A stretch of 64,000 nt of DNA from Pyrenopolyporus hunteri (taxonomy: Eukaryota; Ascomycota; Sordariomycetes; Xylariales; Hypoxylaceae), in contig CADCXC010000038.1 of the NCBI GenBank assembly GCA_902806595.1, positions 1,116,001-1,180,000 of the forward strand, written 5' to 3'. How positions within the stretch are numbered: position 1 is the first letter of the stretch; each line of letters begins with the position of its first letter. The translations under genes and the position numbers were made by a program. Of this stretch, positions 1 through 12,725 are shown one piece after another. The notes below the pieces were generated by a model. It was not told the DNA's origin. It ran no database searches and saw nothing but the letters and a program-made list of their open reading frames with translations.

Positions 1-1195
1 CATGGAATCTATCCTGCCGACCAACCAACCCTCATACCTCCGGGGGAGGCCGAGTCGCAACTACCTCAGAATGTACACTGTGTCGATCGCTACCCAGCCG
101 AACGGGAAACCCTCATTAGGCGTCGACGGACGGTGGCTTCCCCACCAATGTACTGAGTTAAGGCCCTGAAAGTCTCACAGGGTATGAATCTCTCGCACTG
201 GACGTTCGAAGGAGCCGCGAGAGACTCCAGACTAGCAGTCTCGGTATCCTTCCCTCACAGGAGAATCACCCCAAGTCCGGAGGACGCTACGCTCCTGCAA
301 GGCGCAAAGCGGTCTAGAATTAACGATATAATTTCTGTGGGACCCCCGCGACGCCAGGCCCCTCGGCGTATCTGTCCGGCCACGTCCTTCCGCAGGCCGG
401 AGAGGTAATCGAGGAGTCGTTCGGACGGATCCTGGTCACTGATGTCTAGACCGAAGGAAGGGTATTGGCGGGATATATTGGTCTTGGGGGCCAATATACG
501 CGTTGCGGACGGGGATGGACGAGCCGGACGTTTCGGTTTGCGGACGAGGACTCGCTTCCCGCTATGAATGTCGCGGGCGTCGGAGGATAATTAGAAACGG
601 GAGGGATACCTGCCGCGCATCCAGGACGAGATCGACACGACCAGAGCGTCGGTCGTAAACCCAAACCACCAAGAAACACTAGACGGATTCACTCCCGATA
701 ATGTCGTCCGGTCTCTTGGCGTGGGTGATCTCACGGGATATCTACGCTAGCGAGTCGAAATCCATGACGCGAGAAATCCTCGTTCGATTCACTGAAGGGC
801 GCCCTTCCAGAACGCACAGTTTTAGGTTTCCGTGATCCTAAGCGTCTTTTGTATATCGATCTCAACGTGTCACAGAGAGGAATTGGCGCGTTGGCGTACA
901 ATGTCCCTAATAGGAGGATCCCATTACACGTTTTCCCTTTTTTTTTCATAGTGGTTGGATATATGATGGGTTATAATTATACTACATGTCTGTGTCCTCG
1001 CCAGTATGTCCGTAGTGATTCGACTCCTCATATACATACCCCCTATGTACATGGTAGGCTGGTCGAGTAAGTGATAGCTATGTGCTTCATAAATCCGGGA
1101 ACGTATATTCGTTGAAAATATGTCCTTCGTCCACATATCCCATGTGTAACCGTACGAGAGAAACGTGCCAAATATAAACACATGCAGCAGACGTC
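1..1195. other. Intergenic, no gene recognised
   Basis: Only short overlapping open frames on both strands, none longer than about 95 codons and none with a recognisable motif. The last part contains AT-rich runs and probably includes the 3' flank of the minus-strand regulator that ends at 1196. A short imperfect inverted repeat (TATATTGG / CCAATATA) lies at about 472-500. I see no RNA gene here. Confidence 0.6.
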
Positions 1196-3742
1196 TTACT
1201 GCCACGTAGCGGCGGTAGCCTGGGCGTGGCTTGAATCCGTGACGGGCGTCTGGTTCGCGTAAGCGCTCATCTGCGGCGGATGCGCGACGAACCCACCCAA
1301 CTCCTGCATCAGGTAGTTCCAGTCCATCTCGCCCCCGCTGAAGTTCACGTCCGGGAACGCCGTCGCGAATTGCCGGTTCATGTCGATCGGCTGCATGCCG
1401 CCGAACATGTCGCTGTCCGGGTATAGCGGTATCGTGGCCGGCACACCCCCTTGCTGTTGCTGCTGCTGCTCCGGCGGCGTCGGCGCCGCCGCCACGTACG
1501 CGCCGCTGATGACGGGGATCTTGGGCGACGGTGTGGGCATCGGCGACTTCTTTTTCGTCGTCTTGGGCAGTTGACTCGCTATTTGTCGCATGTGGGTGAT
1601 GAGGCGGGGCGGTACCAGGGTCCGCCCGTTAGCTGCCTCGGCCGCCTCGCGCGCGTCCCACGCCTTGACGAAGAGCGGGCTGAACGAGAGGTGCATAGGG
1701 CTGCGCGTGTGGGCCGTCATCCTCCGCCGGTCAGCGTGCTCGCAGATAGTCTCCCAGGCGCGCTCGCATAGCTCGCCGGTCGTGCGGTGGCGTAGCTCGG
1801 TGAGCAGGCAGATGTACGCCGGGAACGGGAAATGCATATGCGTGTACCAGAGAAAGCCTTTCAGATTCTCCCGCGCCTGCATCATGGTGTCGTACTCGAT
1901 CATCTTGATTGCTTCGATGAACAGCTCCTCCCTTTCGGACGGCGGTAAGGGGTTGGGCGCCGTAAGCGCGACGCGGAAGAAGCCGGACACTATCTTTAGC
2001 TTGCAGATGTTGGCTCGCGTCATCAGGAGGGTCATGTAATGAAGCGGGACTTTCGGGTCGCAGTATTTGAGGTAGGTGTCTTCCATGTAACCAGAAAACC
2101 GTTCTAGGTAGCTCGATAACCGGTGGTCTGCGACGCTTGCCACGGCCTGGGGATTTGTTTCTGACGATTGGCTCCTCATCTTGTCGTTACCCGGCGCCTT
2201 GGCAAACTCGAGCCGCGTGAGAGAGAACATCATCTCCGTAGCGCCGGTATGCGGAGGGGGCGGATCCTTGGCGTGTAGATGTAGGTCGGCGTCGTTGATA
2301 TTGAGTGGTAGCTTGCAATTGCCCCCGCTAGATATGGCCGTGATGATAGAACCGCATAGCTCTCCTATTCGCCGGTCAAACCCCGCGAGCGTCCACCATA
2401 ACCGCCTCCTTTCTTCCACCTCGAACGGGGAGAGGTTAAATTGGGCACCGTCCCGATGTAAGCCTATCCGCTGGGCGAGGCGCACGCCGATTCCCGTCAA
2501 GCAGAACAGCGACCGGGGGTCCGAATACTGGCGGATACCGATCTGGTTGATCTGTCAGAACTAGGCCTCAAATGGACAAATGCCGGTCGTTGTCATCTTA
2601 CAAGGTATAGTAAATAAGCTTGCACCAAGGTCAGGTCTGGGTTACGCATAAAGCCCGCGTTTAGAAGGGCCTGCTGCGTGGCGTAGTAGTATTTTCCTAG
2701 CAGCGTGAACCTCGATTCGCTGAAAGTCGCCCGGCATTCCTCCTCATCTATACTCGTGATGGCCATGAGGTAGATTGAAAACATCAAGGCCTCCAGAGAC
2801 CTAGACACCTTATCGAGGTTCGCTCCGGCCTCGATAATCCGCACTTGCAGCGTCGGCGTGTGCGTGAGCTTGAGGAGAGGGTTAACGTTGTCCAGGTAGA
2901 TCTGCCATAACTGAAATATCTGTATAGCAGATGGATGTTGCGCGGTGACATCCTCATACTGACCGCCAACTACGAAAGGGAAGCCGTCGGGACTGTCAAA
3001 CATCTTGTCGTATGCCTGGTTGATAGATGAGCCAACGTCCTCTTCGTCAGACGAGTCCTTCGGGATTTCGTCTGTTGCTCGGAACTGCATCGACGTTAGC
3101 ACGCGGCGACCGAGCAACAGAGGGTTACTAGCCTCCTTCTGAAAAGGGAACCATTTGAAGGTTCTGATGAGGCGCGGAGTTAGTCGTGGTACTGAAGAGA
3201 AAGTTTACCCGGCGGGCTGGGACGACTGGCGCTCACCTGGGGACGTGGGCGGTTTCTCCGGGGGAGGAGATCAAGTCAGGGTCCACTCCGGCTGGGGACT
3301 CCTTACTCCTCTGTCTTATAAACTCGGGTTCCAGCTCGTCACCGTCCTCCACGGAGCCGGGGTCGACAATCTTGACGTCTGGGCCTAACGAATCAAATTC
3401 GATGCCGTTCTGGGACAGGAGTGCCTCGTATTTCCGCAGGCGCTCGACCAAGTCCCGTTCGGGAATGCGCTTCTTGCGCCGCCTGGGAGGTTGAGGTGGC
3501 ACAACGCGGCAGTCGACTCCAGCCTTCACGCAATTAGAGCAGGGCTTGCTCTTGTCGCAGCGGACCTTGCGCTGCTGGCATAATACGCAGCTGTGCCCTC
3601 TGGTGACTTTCACCATGGAAGCGTCCGGGTGGAGGGGTGCATGGTAGCTAACCGAGGAGCCCGTAGGCGGCGTTGGTTCGTTGCTTGCAGACCTATCGCC
3701 AGGTTGGGAATCCGGGGTCGCGGGCATGTTGGACGTGTTCAT
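1196..3742 (-). CDS. Zn2Cys6 transcription factor with fungal-specific TF domain
   Basis: Predicted nuclear DNA-binding regulator of about 795 aa. Three exons: 3742-3237, 3127-2602 and 2551-1196; the introns (109 and 50 nt) have GT-AG ends and restore one frame. The zinc binuclear cluster has spacing CX2CX6CX5CX2CX6C, with cysteines at residues 52, 55, 62, 68, 71 and 78, followed by a basic PRRRKKR linker and a short coiled segment (ERLRKYEALL) typical of dimerising Gal4-type proteins. The middle carries fungal-specific TF domain hallmarks: FQLWQIYLDNVNPL, a DPRSLFCLTGIGVRLAQRIG stretch and a following RRRLWW. The C-terminus has a short polyglutamine run. The start is the first ATG in frame; the reading frame is open upstream but has only a GTG. 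It is divergent from the MFS exporter at 6163, so regulation of that gene is possible but unproven. Target unknown. Confidence 0.9.
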
Positions 3743-6162
3743 GAAGTCGGTCCCGAGCTCGACGGGCTCGTACACCGCTAGCGACAGGGTGTGCAGATGC
3801 TTGCCAGCCAGCTAGCGATTGACACAGCTCAATCAGGGCTCGAATAGGTAACCGGACGTGACTCTGTTCCACATAAGACGAAAAGCCTTGGTGCCGGGCG
3901 CGGGCGTTGATTGGCAAGCAAACGTCGAAGATGATGGTGATGCGGGAATTTCGGGACCGAGGAGGGGGATGACGGCAAAGGGAGATGGACGGCGGGAAGT
4001 ATCGCGAGCGGGCTCGTGCAGCGCCTTTAGCTGCTGTGTCGCTCTGGAATTAACAGAGGGACGGGGTAACTTTGGAGGTTCGGGGGGGGGGGAAAAGACG
4101 AGGAGGGCAGGCTGGACCATCCCATTCAACCCATCTAAACTCCTGACGGAAGACAGATAGACGAGTGAGGGGGGTGCGGAAGAGATATGCAGGTCAAATC
4201 AAGAGGGAAGGATTCATGCGTCTTCTTGTTACAGCAGGAATTATTATGACCTAGGAGGCGGATCTAAGTAGGAGAGTTAGGTCTAGTATATGAGAACAGA
4301 GCGGGTATGTGCGGATGTAGATGGAAATCGACTCTTGCTTGAGCCTTGGTCAAAAAAGAGAGTTTTAAGAATCGGATACTCGTTCGGCGGAAGAGAGCAA
4401 TGATTACGTCTGTGTATATGTACCGTACGTATAGACGGAGAGGTAAGTAGGTAAGTAGTATGTTACAGATACAGTGGCCCTTGTTGGCGCGGGTTAGATC
4501 AGATTAGGTAGACAAAGATAGAGCATATGATTTCAGGATAGGTTTATTCCTAGGCATCCCAGGGATGGCCGTGGATGGATGGCTGTGGACGAGCCGTGGG
4601 TTATTCAGGGTTATTCAGGGTTTATTCAGGGTTATACAAGGTTATGCTGGGTACGTGCTGAACGCGCTGAACACGCTGGGCATGCTGGACATGCTAGGTT
4701 ATGGGGGAGTAGATCCAAAAGCAGCAAAGTGTGCGGTTATCGAGATGGAAATCATGATCATATCATGTACGGTAAAGGGGAAAGGCTCGCAGGTTTTCCT
4801 CTGGACAGGATGCGGACAGAGTGACAATGAAGAAAACGCAGAACAGTTGCAAATAAGACAAGAAGAGGCTGCATCCTTCGAACCTAATTCGTTCATCGAT
4901 GCAACTCGACTCGGCTGCAAGTCCATTACCACTCCATCGCGAACGGCGGTGGGCGGACGACAATCACCGACAGGGTTCGGCTGCAAAGCGAGAGAGCCCC
5001 CGCGGACGACGACTCAGCTTCGAAATTACCTGTAGGACTCGTTGATAATAAACGCCGAGTACCGATAAGGCTGGTGCAAAGAATTTGGGGGGATTTTTTG
5101 GGGGATTTCGCCCCGTTCTAATAGGTACCATCAGGATTGGTGAGTGTTTTCATTGTTTGATGGGGATAGAAAGAAATAAAAACCTGTTTGTCGGGTCCGT
5201 CGGGATTCGTCAGTTTTATCGATTAGCGTTCGGAGTCGAAGGGGAAGTTTCGGGACCGAGTTTCATGCTTCGATCTTGCTTCGATTCTTTCTCTTCTTCT
5301 CAATCCGCTCTAAGAAAAACTACATTTGTACATAGGTACCTAAGTAGCCCTAGAATATGTAGGTTGTACGTACCCATACGAGGTACCATACACACCCATG
5401 TTAGTGCTTCGGTACCTAGGTAACTTTAAGGTAAAACGCAAGTAAAGTCAGGTAACACAAGCTTACTTGGGTAGGTACCTACGTACCCATGTCGGTGTTC
5501 ACTTCTCTAAAAGTTCCGTTGGAAGAAAAGCGCCAAAGGGGGAGCAGATTCCGCTAATGCTAACCCAAGCATATTGTATCACGTGATACCGCACCCCCTT
5601 TTCTTCATCTCCGAAAGATTTAAAAGGCGTCGGATATCTCTGCTTCCAGCCGCTCCCGAGCAATCCCCGCCTCCGGGTCCCCAGACTATTAGTACCTAAG
5701 GTAAGGACATATCAATCAGGTACGCACGTATAATATGCGCACCTGGTTTGTGGCACGATAGCCGAGAACAGATAGAAAACAGATAGAAAAGCCTGATAGG
5801 GAAGGGCCGCGTTTTGCCTCCTCAGGCACCACACGAGAAAGCAGTGGATTTCGTATAGGTATCGGACGTGGTATTTCTTGTGTTGTGGCTGCTTTCCTGA
5901 ACCAGGTGTGTGTATGCGAGGGAGTTGTTTGTAGCTAATACAAAAAAAAGCACGTCTATAATAACACCGAGCTATCCCTAAGACAAGCAGAGTTCAGTAA
6001 AACTTAGTATTGTCCTCGATTCCAGTGAATGAAACCCGATCGCTTACCTCGATTCCCCTCACTCATTGTCGTCTTTTCCATTCTTTCCATTTCGTTCATT
6101 ATCGGTCCTTGATTGCGAGCTTGTTCCGCGCCTCTGTCTCGCCAATCCGTCCCCATCTCCAC
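3743..6162. other. Divergent intergenic region, regulator / MFS exporter
   Basis: About 2.4 kb between two divergent starts, expected to hold both promoters and 5' UTRs. It contains a G run near 4081-4091, a short GGGTTATTCA tandem repeat at 4598-4640, and clustered GGTACCTA / TACCTAGG motifs at 5335-5490. Open frames such as the one at 4565-5035 show no protein motif and overlap the repeat. Confidence 0.6.
4598..4640. repeat. 10-11 bp tandem repeat
   Basis: Four near-identical copies of GGGTTATTCA, the third with an extra T and the fourth diverged, followed by looser CGCTGAACACGCTGGGCATG-like repeats to about 4695. It is a short minisatellite in the regulator/transporter intergenic region. 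Confidence 0.8.
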
Positions 6163-8215
6163 ATGTCCGAGCTGTCACGGAGGACATCCGAAGGGGGTGC
6201 TCCCTCCTCGGCGGTAATACCTGACGATGTAGAGAAGAACGCCGACGTCAAGGCGCCTCCGCCTGAACTCGTTGACGAAGCTGAAGACAATTTCAAGCCG
6301 AAGACTCTGAAGTTCTGGTCTGTTATGATCAGCATATACATCGCTCTTTTCCTAGTCGCGCTGGATCGGACCATCATCGGCACCGCCACTCCTCAGATAA
6401 CCCAGGATTTTAACAGTTTAGGAGATATCGGTTGGTATGGCTCGGCGTACCAGTTAACGACTGCGGCATCTCAGCTGGTATTTGGGAGAGTATATAGGTT
6501 TTACGATATAAAGAGGTATGCTTACAAGTCTTCTGTTGACAACGCCTTTCCAACGGTAGCGTACTATTTCTAACTTGCCTCCCGCGGTTAGAGTCTTCTT
6601 AGCCGTTGTCGCGTTATTCGAGATCGGTTCGGTCATTTGCGGCGCGGCGCCGAACTCGATCGCCTTCATCCTCGGCCGCGCCATCGCCGGCGTCGGCGCC
6701 GCAGGTATCTTCACCGGTGTCTCGATCATAATGCTTCCGCTTGTGCCTCTCCGAAAACGCCCTATGTTCCAAGGTATATTTGGGACCGTGTTCGGAATCA
6801 GTTCGGTAATGGGGCCTCTCATAGGCGGCGCTTTCACTTCCCGTGTTACCTGGAGGTGGGTAAAACCCAGCCTCATTCGCTAGGAAGCTTAATCAGCTAA
6901 TTTATATATAGATGGTGTTTCTATATTAACCTTCCTGTTGGTGGAGTCGCGATCTTATGCCTTCTAATAGTGAAGTTTCCGTCAAGACCGCCCGTCCCCG
7001 CAAGTCTCTGGGAGCATTTCACTCGGTTGGATCCTCTAGGGACCTTCTTCTTCGTTCCAAGCATCGTCTGCCTCTTGCTCGCGCTACAGTGGGGTGGTTC
7101 GACGTATGAATGGAACAACTGGCGCATCATTCTTCTATTCATCCTCTTCGGCGTTCTCTTCCTCGCCTTCATCGCGGTCCAGGTGCTGATGCCAAATACC
7201 GCAACGGTCCCTGTTAGAGTGATTTCCCAGCGGAGCATGGCCGCCGCGGCCCTTTTCATGCTCGCCGTCTCCGGCTCAATGATGATGAGCATCTACTACC
7301 TCCCCCTATGGTGTAAGGATCCTTTACGTTGGATTTTTCGGCTGTATCGCATGCTCACATACTCGTATAGTTCAAGTTGTACAAGGCGTGAGCGCCGTGC
7401 AGTCGGGCGTTAGAACGCTTGCTCTAGTCCTCAGTCTCGTTGTAGCCAGCATCATGTCTGGAATCGCCACGCAAAAGTTGGCGTACTACGTGCCCGCTAT
7501 GATATTCTGCCCCGCTATGATAGCTATAGGACAAGGCCTGCTGAGCACGTTCAAAGTTGACGAAGACTCTGGTCACTGGATTGGTTATCAGATCATCGTT
7601 GGTTTCGGGTTAGGCACAGGAATGCAGTCGGCTGGCCTCGCCGCACAGGCTGTACTTCCGAAACCCGACATTCCAACCGGTATCGCCATCGTATTCTTCT
7701 GCCAGCAATTAGGTGGAGGCATTTTTACGTCCGTCGGCCAGAACTTGTTGAGTACCTACATTGTGGAGCATGTATCGGCTATTCCTGGGCTTGACCCGAA
7801 GCAGGTCACCAACGAAGGTGCCACAGATCTAGTCAACAGTGTCCCGCCCGAGTATCAGCCTCGGGTAAGGGAGCTTTACAATGAAGCCATCACCAGGATA
7901 TTTCTTTGTGGCATGGGAGTAGCCCTAGTTGCATTTGTAGCATCTTTCTTTATGGAATGGAGAAACATCAAGAAACCCAGACCAGAAGATTCACCAGAAA
8001 AGAAGCCTCCCGCAGGATCAGAGGAAGACGATTCTACCCTACCCAATGCAGAACGGCATACGTCAGCAGCACAAGGTACGGCAGACAAGACGCCGAGACA
8101 CTCCGTTGAACTAGACGAAGGTAAACATAAATTGGAGGAAGCATTTCACGAACCTGAAGCGACACCTACTCCTAAGGAAATTCTGGAGGAATCAGTTGTC
8201 CATAAAGTGGATTGA
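6163..8215 (+). CDS. MFS multidrug/toxin efflux transporter, DHA14-like
   Basis: Predicted plasma-membrane proton antiporter of about 620 aa. Four exons: 6163-6515, 6592-6855, 6912-7312 and 7371-8215; every junction rejoins a conserved MFS stretch. After a roughly 50-residue charged cytosolic N-terminus come transmembrane helices. A WYGSAYQLTTAASQLVFGRV segment leads into FYDIKR, the loop typical of the 14-helix drug:H+ antiporter family. Motif C is visible as GPLIGGAFT, followed by TWRWCFYINLPVGG. Near the end of exon 4 a long extracellular loop precedes the last helix (FLCGMGVALVAFVASFF), followed by an acidic, lysine-rich cytosolic tail of about 85 residues. Such proteins export antifungals, toxins or secondary metabolites; the substrate cannot be read from sequence. 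It is divergent from the Zn2Cys6 regulator. Confidence 0.92.
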
Positions 8216-10655
8216 GTGTCATGGCTATTGGACTTGGTAAAAGGCGTTATGGTAACAAAGGATAGGCAGTGATTGGTGGATTAAAAGAGGTAATAGGAAC
8301 CGCTTAAAAAATGCCTTCTTATTCGAGTGGGAACGAGCTGTCGGGTACGGGGCTGAGAGATAGGTAGTTAGACGCCATTCTAGAGTCGTATAATTTGCTA
8401 TCGTACGTACATACCCAGGTATCCTAATTAAATCGGTTCTAAATAGCAATCAACACTCGACATGATTACCTATCTATCAAATATTAGAACCTAGAAGTAA
8501 TGCGTTATGTAGTAAGCTTATTGCTTCATGCGGTTACACTATCTGCTCCTATTTCTGATCTTAATCGTTTTAATAAAGATTCTAGGAACACGAAGATGTA
8601 GGCTGGACGGGCGTAACCAGTATTCTATGCTCTTATATCGCAATATCGTGATAATGAAGAGCCTATCTAAAAATAGACGGCCATTGTTAATGCTTAGTCA
8701 AAGACTCCTGAGGGCTTGGCGTCGTCTTTCCAGTATAACACCACGCAAATCCGAGAGCCTAGAATGCAGGTAAAGCTATCCACGCTCACCTTTTTCTGTC
8801 TTGTCTTTTTTTCTTCTTCTGTCTCGAGTATTAACGAGGTAATACCAACAAACAGCCCGTGGATTTTGAATTTCTCTACCCCCTTCTGTTTAGTCTCTAA
8901 TACGTGAATTCATACTACCTGCCTACTTTCGACTAGTTCAGCGGTGCCATTTTCGAATCTATCCGACTACAACCGTTCTTCTGTGCCTTCAGACTGAAGA
9001 TCTTGTACGATGCGGCCTTGCCCCAGTTTCCACACTACTGTCGTATTAGCTAATGTGTGTGGGGTTGATCTAGCAAGGGGGACACCAGTCCGGACGCCAG
9101 CGATGCCGTCAGCTGGTTGTGATAACATGCAAGCCGTTCCGTCAGTGGAAGAAGTCTTCAAGATCATTCGCAGTTAAATCTTACCCTTGCTGCAGTTTCC
9201 ATGGTTCGTATGGCTCATCTGTCTGGTTTTGCCATGGGTCTTGATCAGTAATTATCTCGTCTGCCCATCCGTCCTCCTATCAAAGACCCCTCGGGTAGCT
9301 GAAGTCCCAAACGGATCACTTACCTTTTCCTTAGCTGCAGGGCGTTGTTCCATTACTCCACCTGTTCATTCTAGAAGTCTTCACAAGCCCTTACCAGAAA
9401 TGTATTATCTAGGTATGTATGTGGAGCCGTCTTTATTCGTGCCTACATATACAGTAGACTACCTGCCAGCCGAGTCCAATTACTTGATAGGCAGGTCTGC
9501 GTATTTGGCGTCATCAAACGGCCCATCGACTCTCAGTATGCCATGGAAAATATGTGGGTGGTAAGTAGCTAACCGGAGCCTTAGACAAATACAGCTAGAG
9601 GCCTATCGACCCATGAATCTAGCAAAAAGCCTCTAAGCCTACTCCGCTATAATCTTGAGCTATTTCGTCCAAGCATGATATATTTAGATTCTGGTAGGGA
9701 CCTTAGTTTATATGTCAAAATCTAGCACCCATAGATGCTCGAATATTGGTCGCTTCCTGCACCTCACAGCTCCCACCCGAGCAGAATCATTGGACAGTTG
9801 TATTGCCATTACCAGCGAACCGGTACTGTCACCGCCCATTGGTCATTATGACATACCATACGGGCTTACTGCGGAGACTACATTTATCTGTCCACCGCAG
9901 GCGCCAAGCTGCCCTTCCAGCCCCGAAGCTATACAAACGCGCACACCTTATGCAGCTCTTTGCCGGATGCTTGGTAAGGCTAGAGATAAAAATGGAATAA
10001 ATTGCACCCATCTCGCCAGATCAAACCCCCCGATTCCCTTGGCCAGGACGGGGCACCCCCCTATGTTACCTTGCCATTCAAGATGAACCAGCTAAGTTAA
10101 ACACATCATCACAGCACGCCATCAACGTGATCTTACAAGGGTATATCAACTGCTTGCATCTGTATAGAGGAGCGGCTGGTCGAAATAAGGTTTGGCGCAG
10201 AATGAAAGGCTATTGACTATACCATGAAGGGGTTTAGAACCCCTGGAGAAGGTGAGGGATGTAATCGGCCGGGTAAGGATGGAGATAGCTCGGTACTTTT
10301 TGCCTGCACCCACGGGACGGAATCCGCGATGCGTATCATCAGACCCAGCATAAAGAGCATGGAGATTTTATACCTTCGTAAGACAGATTGGCTACTCGAG
10401 GGGAAATAAGAGGAGGCTTAGAAGAATGCGGTAATACGTATAATAAATACAACAAAGTTGCTCGTTGTCCCAATCCCAGTCCGCCGTACATACGTATTAT
10501 ACCCATTGGCATTAACAAAATTCGAGAAGTGATAGGAATTGCTGGGCAATAAAGATTGTCGACCCCCGGGTCTATTAAAAAGAGAGAGTTACACAGCCAC
10601 CTATTCTAATCCGCGTCGAAGGACTTCTCATAGTCAACCACCAACCACGAGAATC
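8216..10655. other. Intergenic, no intact gene
   Basis: About 2.4 kb without a convincing gene. Open frames of 60-125 codons at 8967-9167 (minus), 9187-9564 and 9712-10086 carry no motif I recognise and have no supporting splice structure. One or more could be a decayed gene. The last few hundred bases are the likely promoter and 5' UTR of the next regulator. Confidence 0.5.
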
Positions 10656-12213
10656 ATGGAATCGGGATGGACAACAAGTCCGACTCCCTCGGTCGGGGAC
10701 ATGATCGACTCGGCACCATCACCTGATAATATCTTGACAGCCGGATCATCTACGAAGCGGAAAAGGGCAAGCAAACCCAAGGTCCGGACAGGATGTATCA
10801 CCTGGTGAGTCTATCAGCTTTGCGGTCAAATTGCCGATCTTTTATTAACACGATGTCTACAGCAAGTAAGTTATTTTTATCTCAGACGTACCTCGAGGAT
10901 GAATTTCAACGTAGAACGCTTGCTTCTCGTAACCTTATTCCATCTACGACAAGGTCCCGGTTCCGTCCTTGACACAAGCAAGCGAATCCTCCTTTCTTTC
11001 TCTTTTCGGGATATGAGGCTAATACGTGATCTCCCAACACAGAATACGGCGAGTGAAATGCGACGAGACAAAACCTGCCTGCACGCGGTGCACGAGTACG
11101 GGGCGCAAGTGCGACGGGTACGAGGGGACGCCGCCGCCGCGGGCCCGGAAGCCCGCCTCGTCCTCCTCGCCAAGTCCCCTAGCACCCCCCTTTTTTGCCA
11201 TGACGGACTCGCACCTAGGCGGGGGGCCGCCGCGAAGCAGCCTCGCTCCACCACCGCCACCGTGTCCCGGCAGCGGCGGCTCGAAGTCGCGGACCCTGCG
11301 GCCCCTCGCGGCCGACATCGAGGGCACGGAGGAGGAGCGCCTGTTCTTCCACCGGTTCCGACAGGCGGCTGAGGCCGGGCTGGCCCTGCACGCCTCGAGT
11401 CTCGGAACGTCGTTCTGGCGCCGTCTTGTGCCCCAGGTCGGGAACTCGGACCCGGCGGTACGCCATGCGCTGATTGCCCTGGGCGCTGCGTACGAGAGCA
11501 TGCAGCTGCAACAACAACACCAACAGCAGCAGCAGCAACAGCAAGGTCGACAAGGGCATGAACAGAACCGCAGGATGAGGGCAGTGCCTCAACAGGGACC
11601 ACCAGGGGCACACTCCCGGGGAGGAAGCCCATCGGACCCACGACAACCGTATGTCTCGACGCCTCCCCCAGAGGATACCTACCAGTGCGTCGACCAGCTG
11701 GAGCTGTTCATGATTCAGCAGTATAACCTGTCTATCTATCACTTACAACGCCACGTGCAGCCCGGGTCGCCGCCTGAGAGCGTCGAGATCACGCTGATCT
11801 GCTGTCTGGTTTTCGTGTGCATAGAGACGTCGAGAGGCAACGAATCGGCAGCGCTAGCACACGTCGCCAATGGTCTACAGATTATCAAAGCCCTACCTGA
11901 AGGCCTGGATCCAGGATACCCCCCACACGGCCCTGGCAGCGGTGAGGGGAGTAGTGATGGAATCGGGGGTAGAAGCGGTGCGGGAACGGCCAACTATCTC
12001 CCGCCACGGATATCACGCTCCGACTGGCGACAACTCCTCGAATTCTTCCTTGCTCTCGAGCCGAACGCGACTACGCACGGGTTTACTAGCAACCAGTCCC
12101 CAAATCTGCCTTATCCCTCTACTAGCACGTGGGAGCACCACGCGTCCGAGTGGTTTGGAGAGATGGCACCACATTGGGAGCATGATACAGCCGAGACAGG
12201 AATGAGAAATTAA
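10656..12213 (+). CDS. Zn2Cys6 transcription factor with micro-exon in zinc cluster
   Basis: Predicted regulator of about 440 aa. Exon 1 is 10656-10804; a 3-nt exon CAA at 10863-10865 and exon 3 at 11043-12213 are needed to restore the motif RTGCITCKIRRVKCDE. The cluster then reads CX2CX6CX6CX2CX6C at residues 47, 50, 57, 64, 67 and 74. Direct joining of exons 1 and 3 would create TGA inside the cluster. Basic KRKRASKPK precedes the cluster. Downstream, FFHRFRQAAEAGLALHASS, a polyglutamine tract near residue 209 and LICCLVFVCIETSRGNESAA match the middle domain of a common fungal C6 regulator family. The protein stops soon after this region, shorter than I expect for that family, so the C-terminus may be truncated. 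Target unknown; the nearest gene is the convergent F-box gene. Confidence 0.85.
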
Positions 12214-12725
12214 ACGAAAAATAAATAATGCAGAAAATGAATAGATGATAGATGGTTAAAGCTACGAACACTGTGTAGATCATCATGCTGCCACTGTTGA
12301 CGTATAATCATCGGTTTACTGGTTCTACAACGCCGGATAATTCCTCTAGACGATGTTGTGTCCGCACAGAGGCAAATCCGCCTTCAGGTTCCTCTGTGCA
12401 TGAATAAAGGTGCCGGCTTATATCATCTTTAGGTGACCCTATATACACTGAAACCCTAGGGCTCAAAGCATTGAGTCGTTACCTAGATAGCATCGAAGCC
12501 GTCCTGGAATCGAAGTTGGTGAGGACTCCAACGAGCAGCGAACCAAAGAAAATAGACAAGAGGATTATAGACATACGCCTTCCCTTAATAGATCAACGCA
12601 AGCCGTCCCATATCCTCAACAATCAGAAAGGGGTATCATACCAGCCAAAAAAAAGGACAAAAGGAAGGAGAAATCCTATATCTCTCTAGTGACTCTATTA
12701 TGCCCACCCTCTAAACTTGGGTGGG
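12214..12725. other. Intergenic between convergent genes
   Basis: Shared 3' flank of the plus-strand C6 regulator and the minus-strand F-box gene. An A-rich stretch is present near 12640-12665. No RNA gene or protein motif seen; the 72-codon open frame at 12471-12689 is lysine-rich and unsupported. Confidence 0.55.

Noticed and set aside
8967..10086. Cluster of 60-125-codon frames on both strands
   Set aside because: No motif, no consistent frame joined by introns; possibly a decayed gene but nothing can be named.
10877..11742. Long minus-strand open frames of 175-254 codons opposite the second C6 regulator
   Set aside because: They are GC-rich shadows of the regulator exon; translations are Arg/Pro/Ser-rich without motifs, whereas the plus strand has a clear zinc cluster and family domain.
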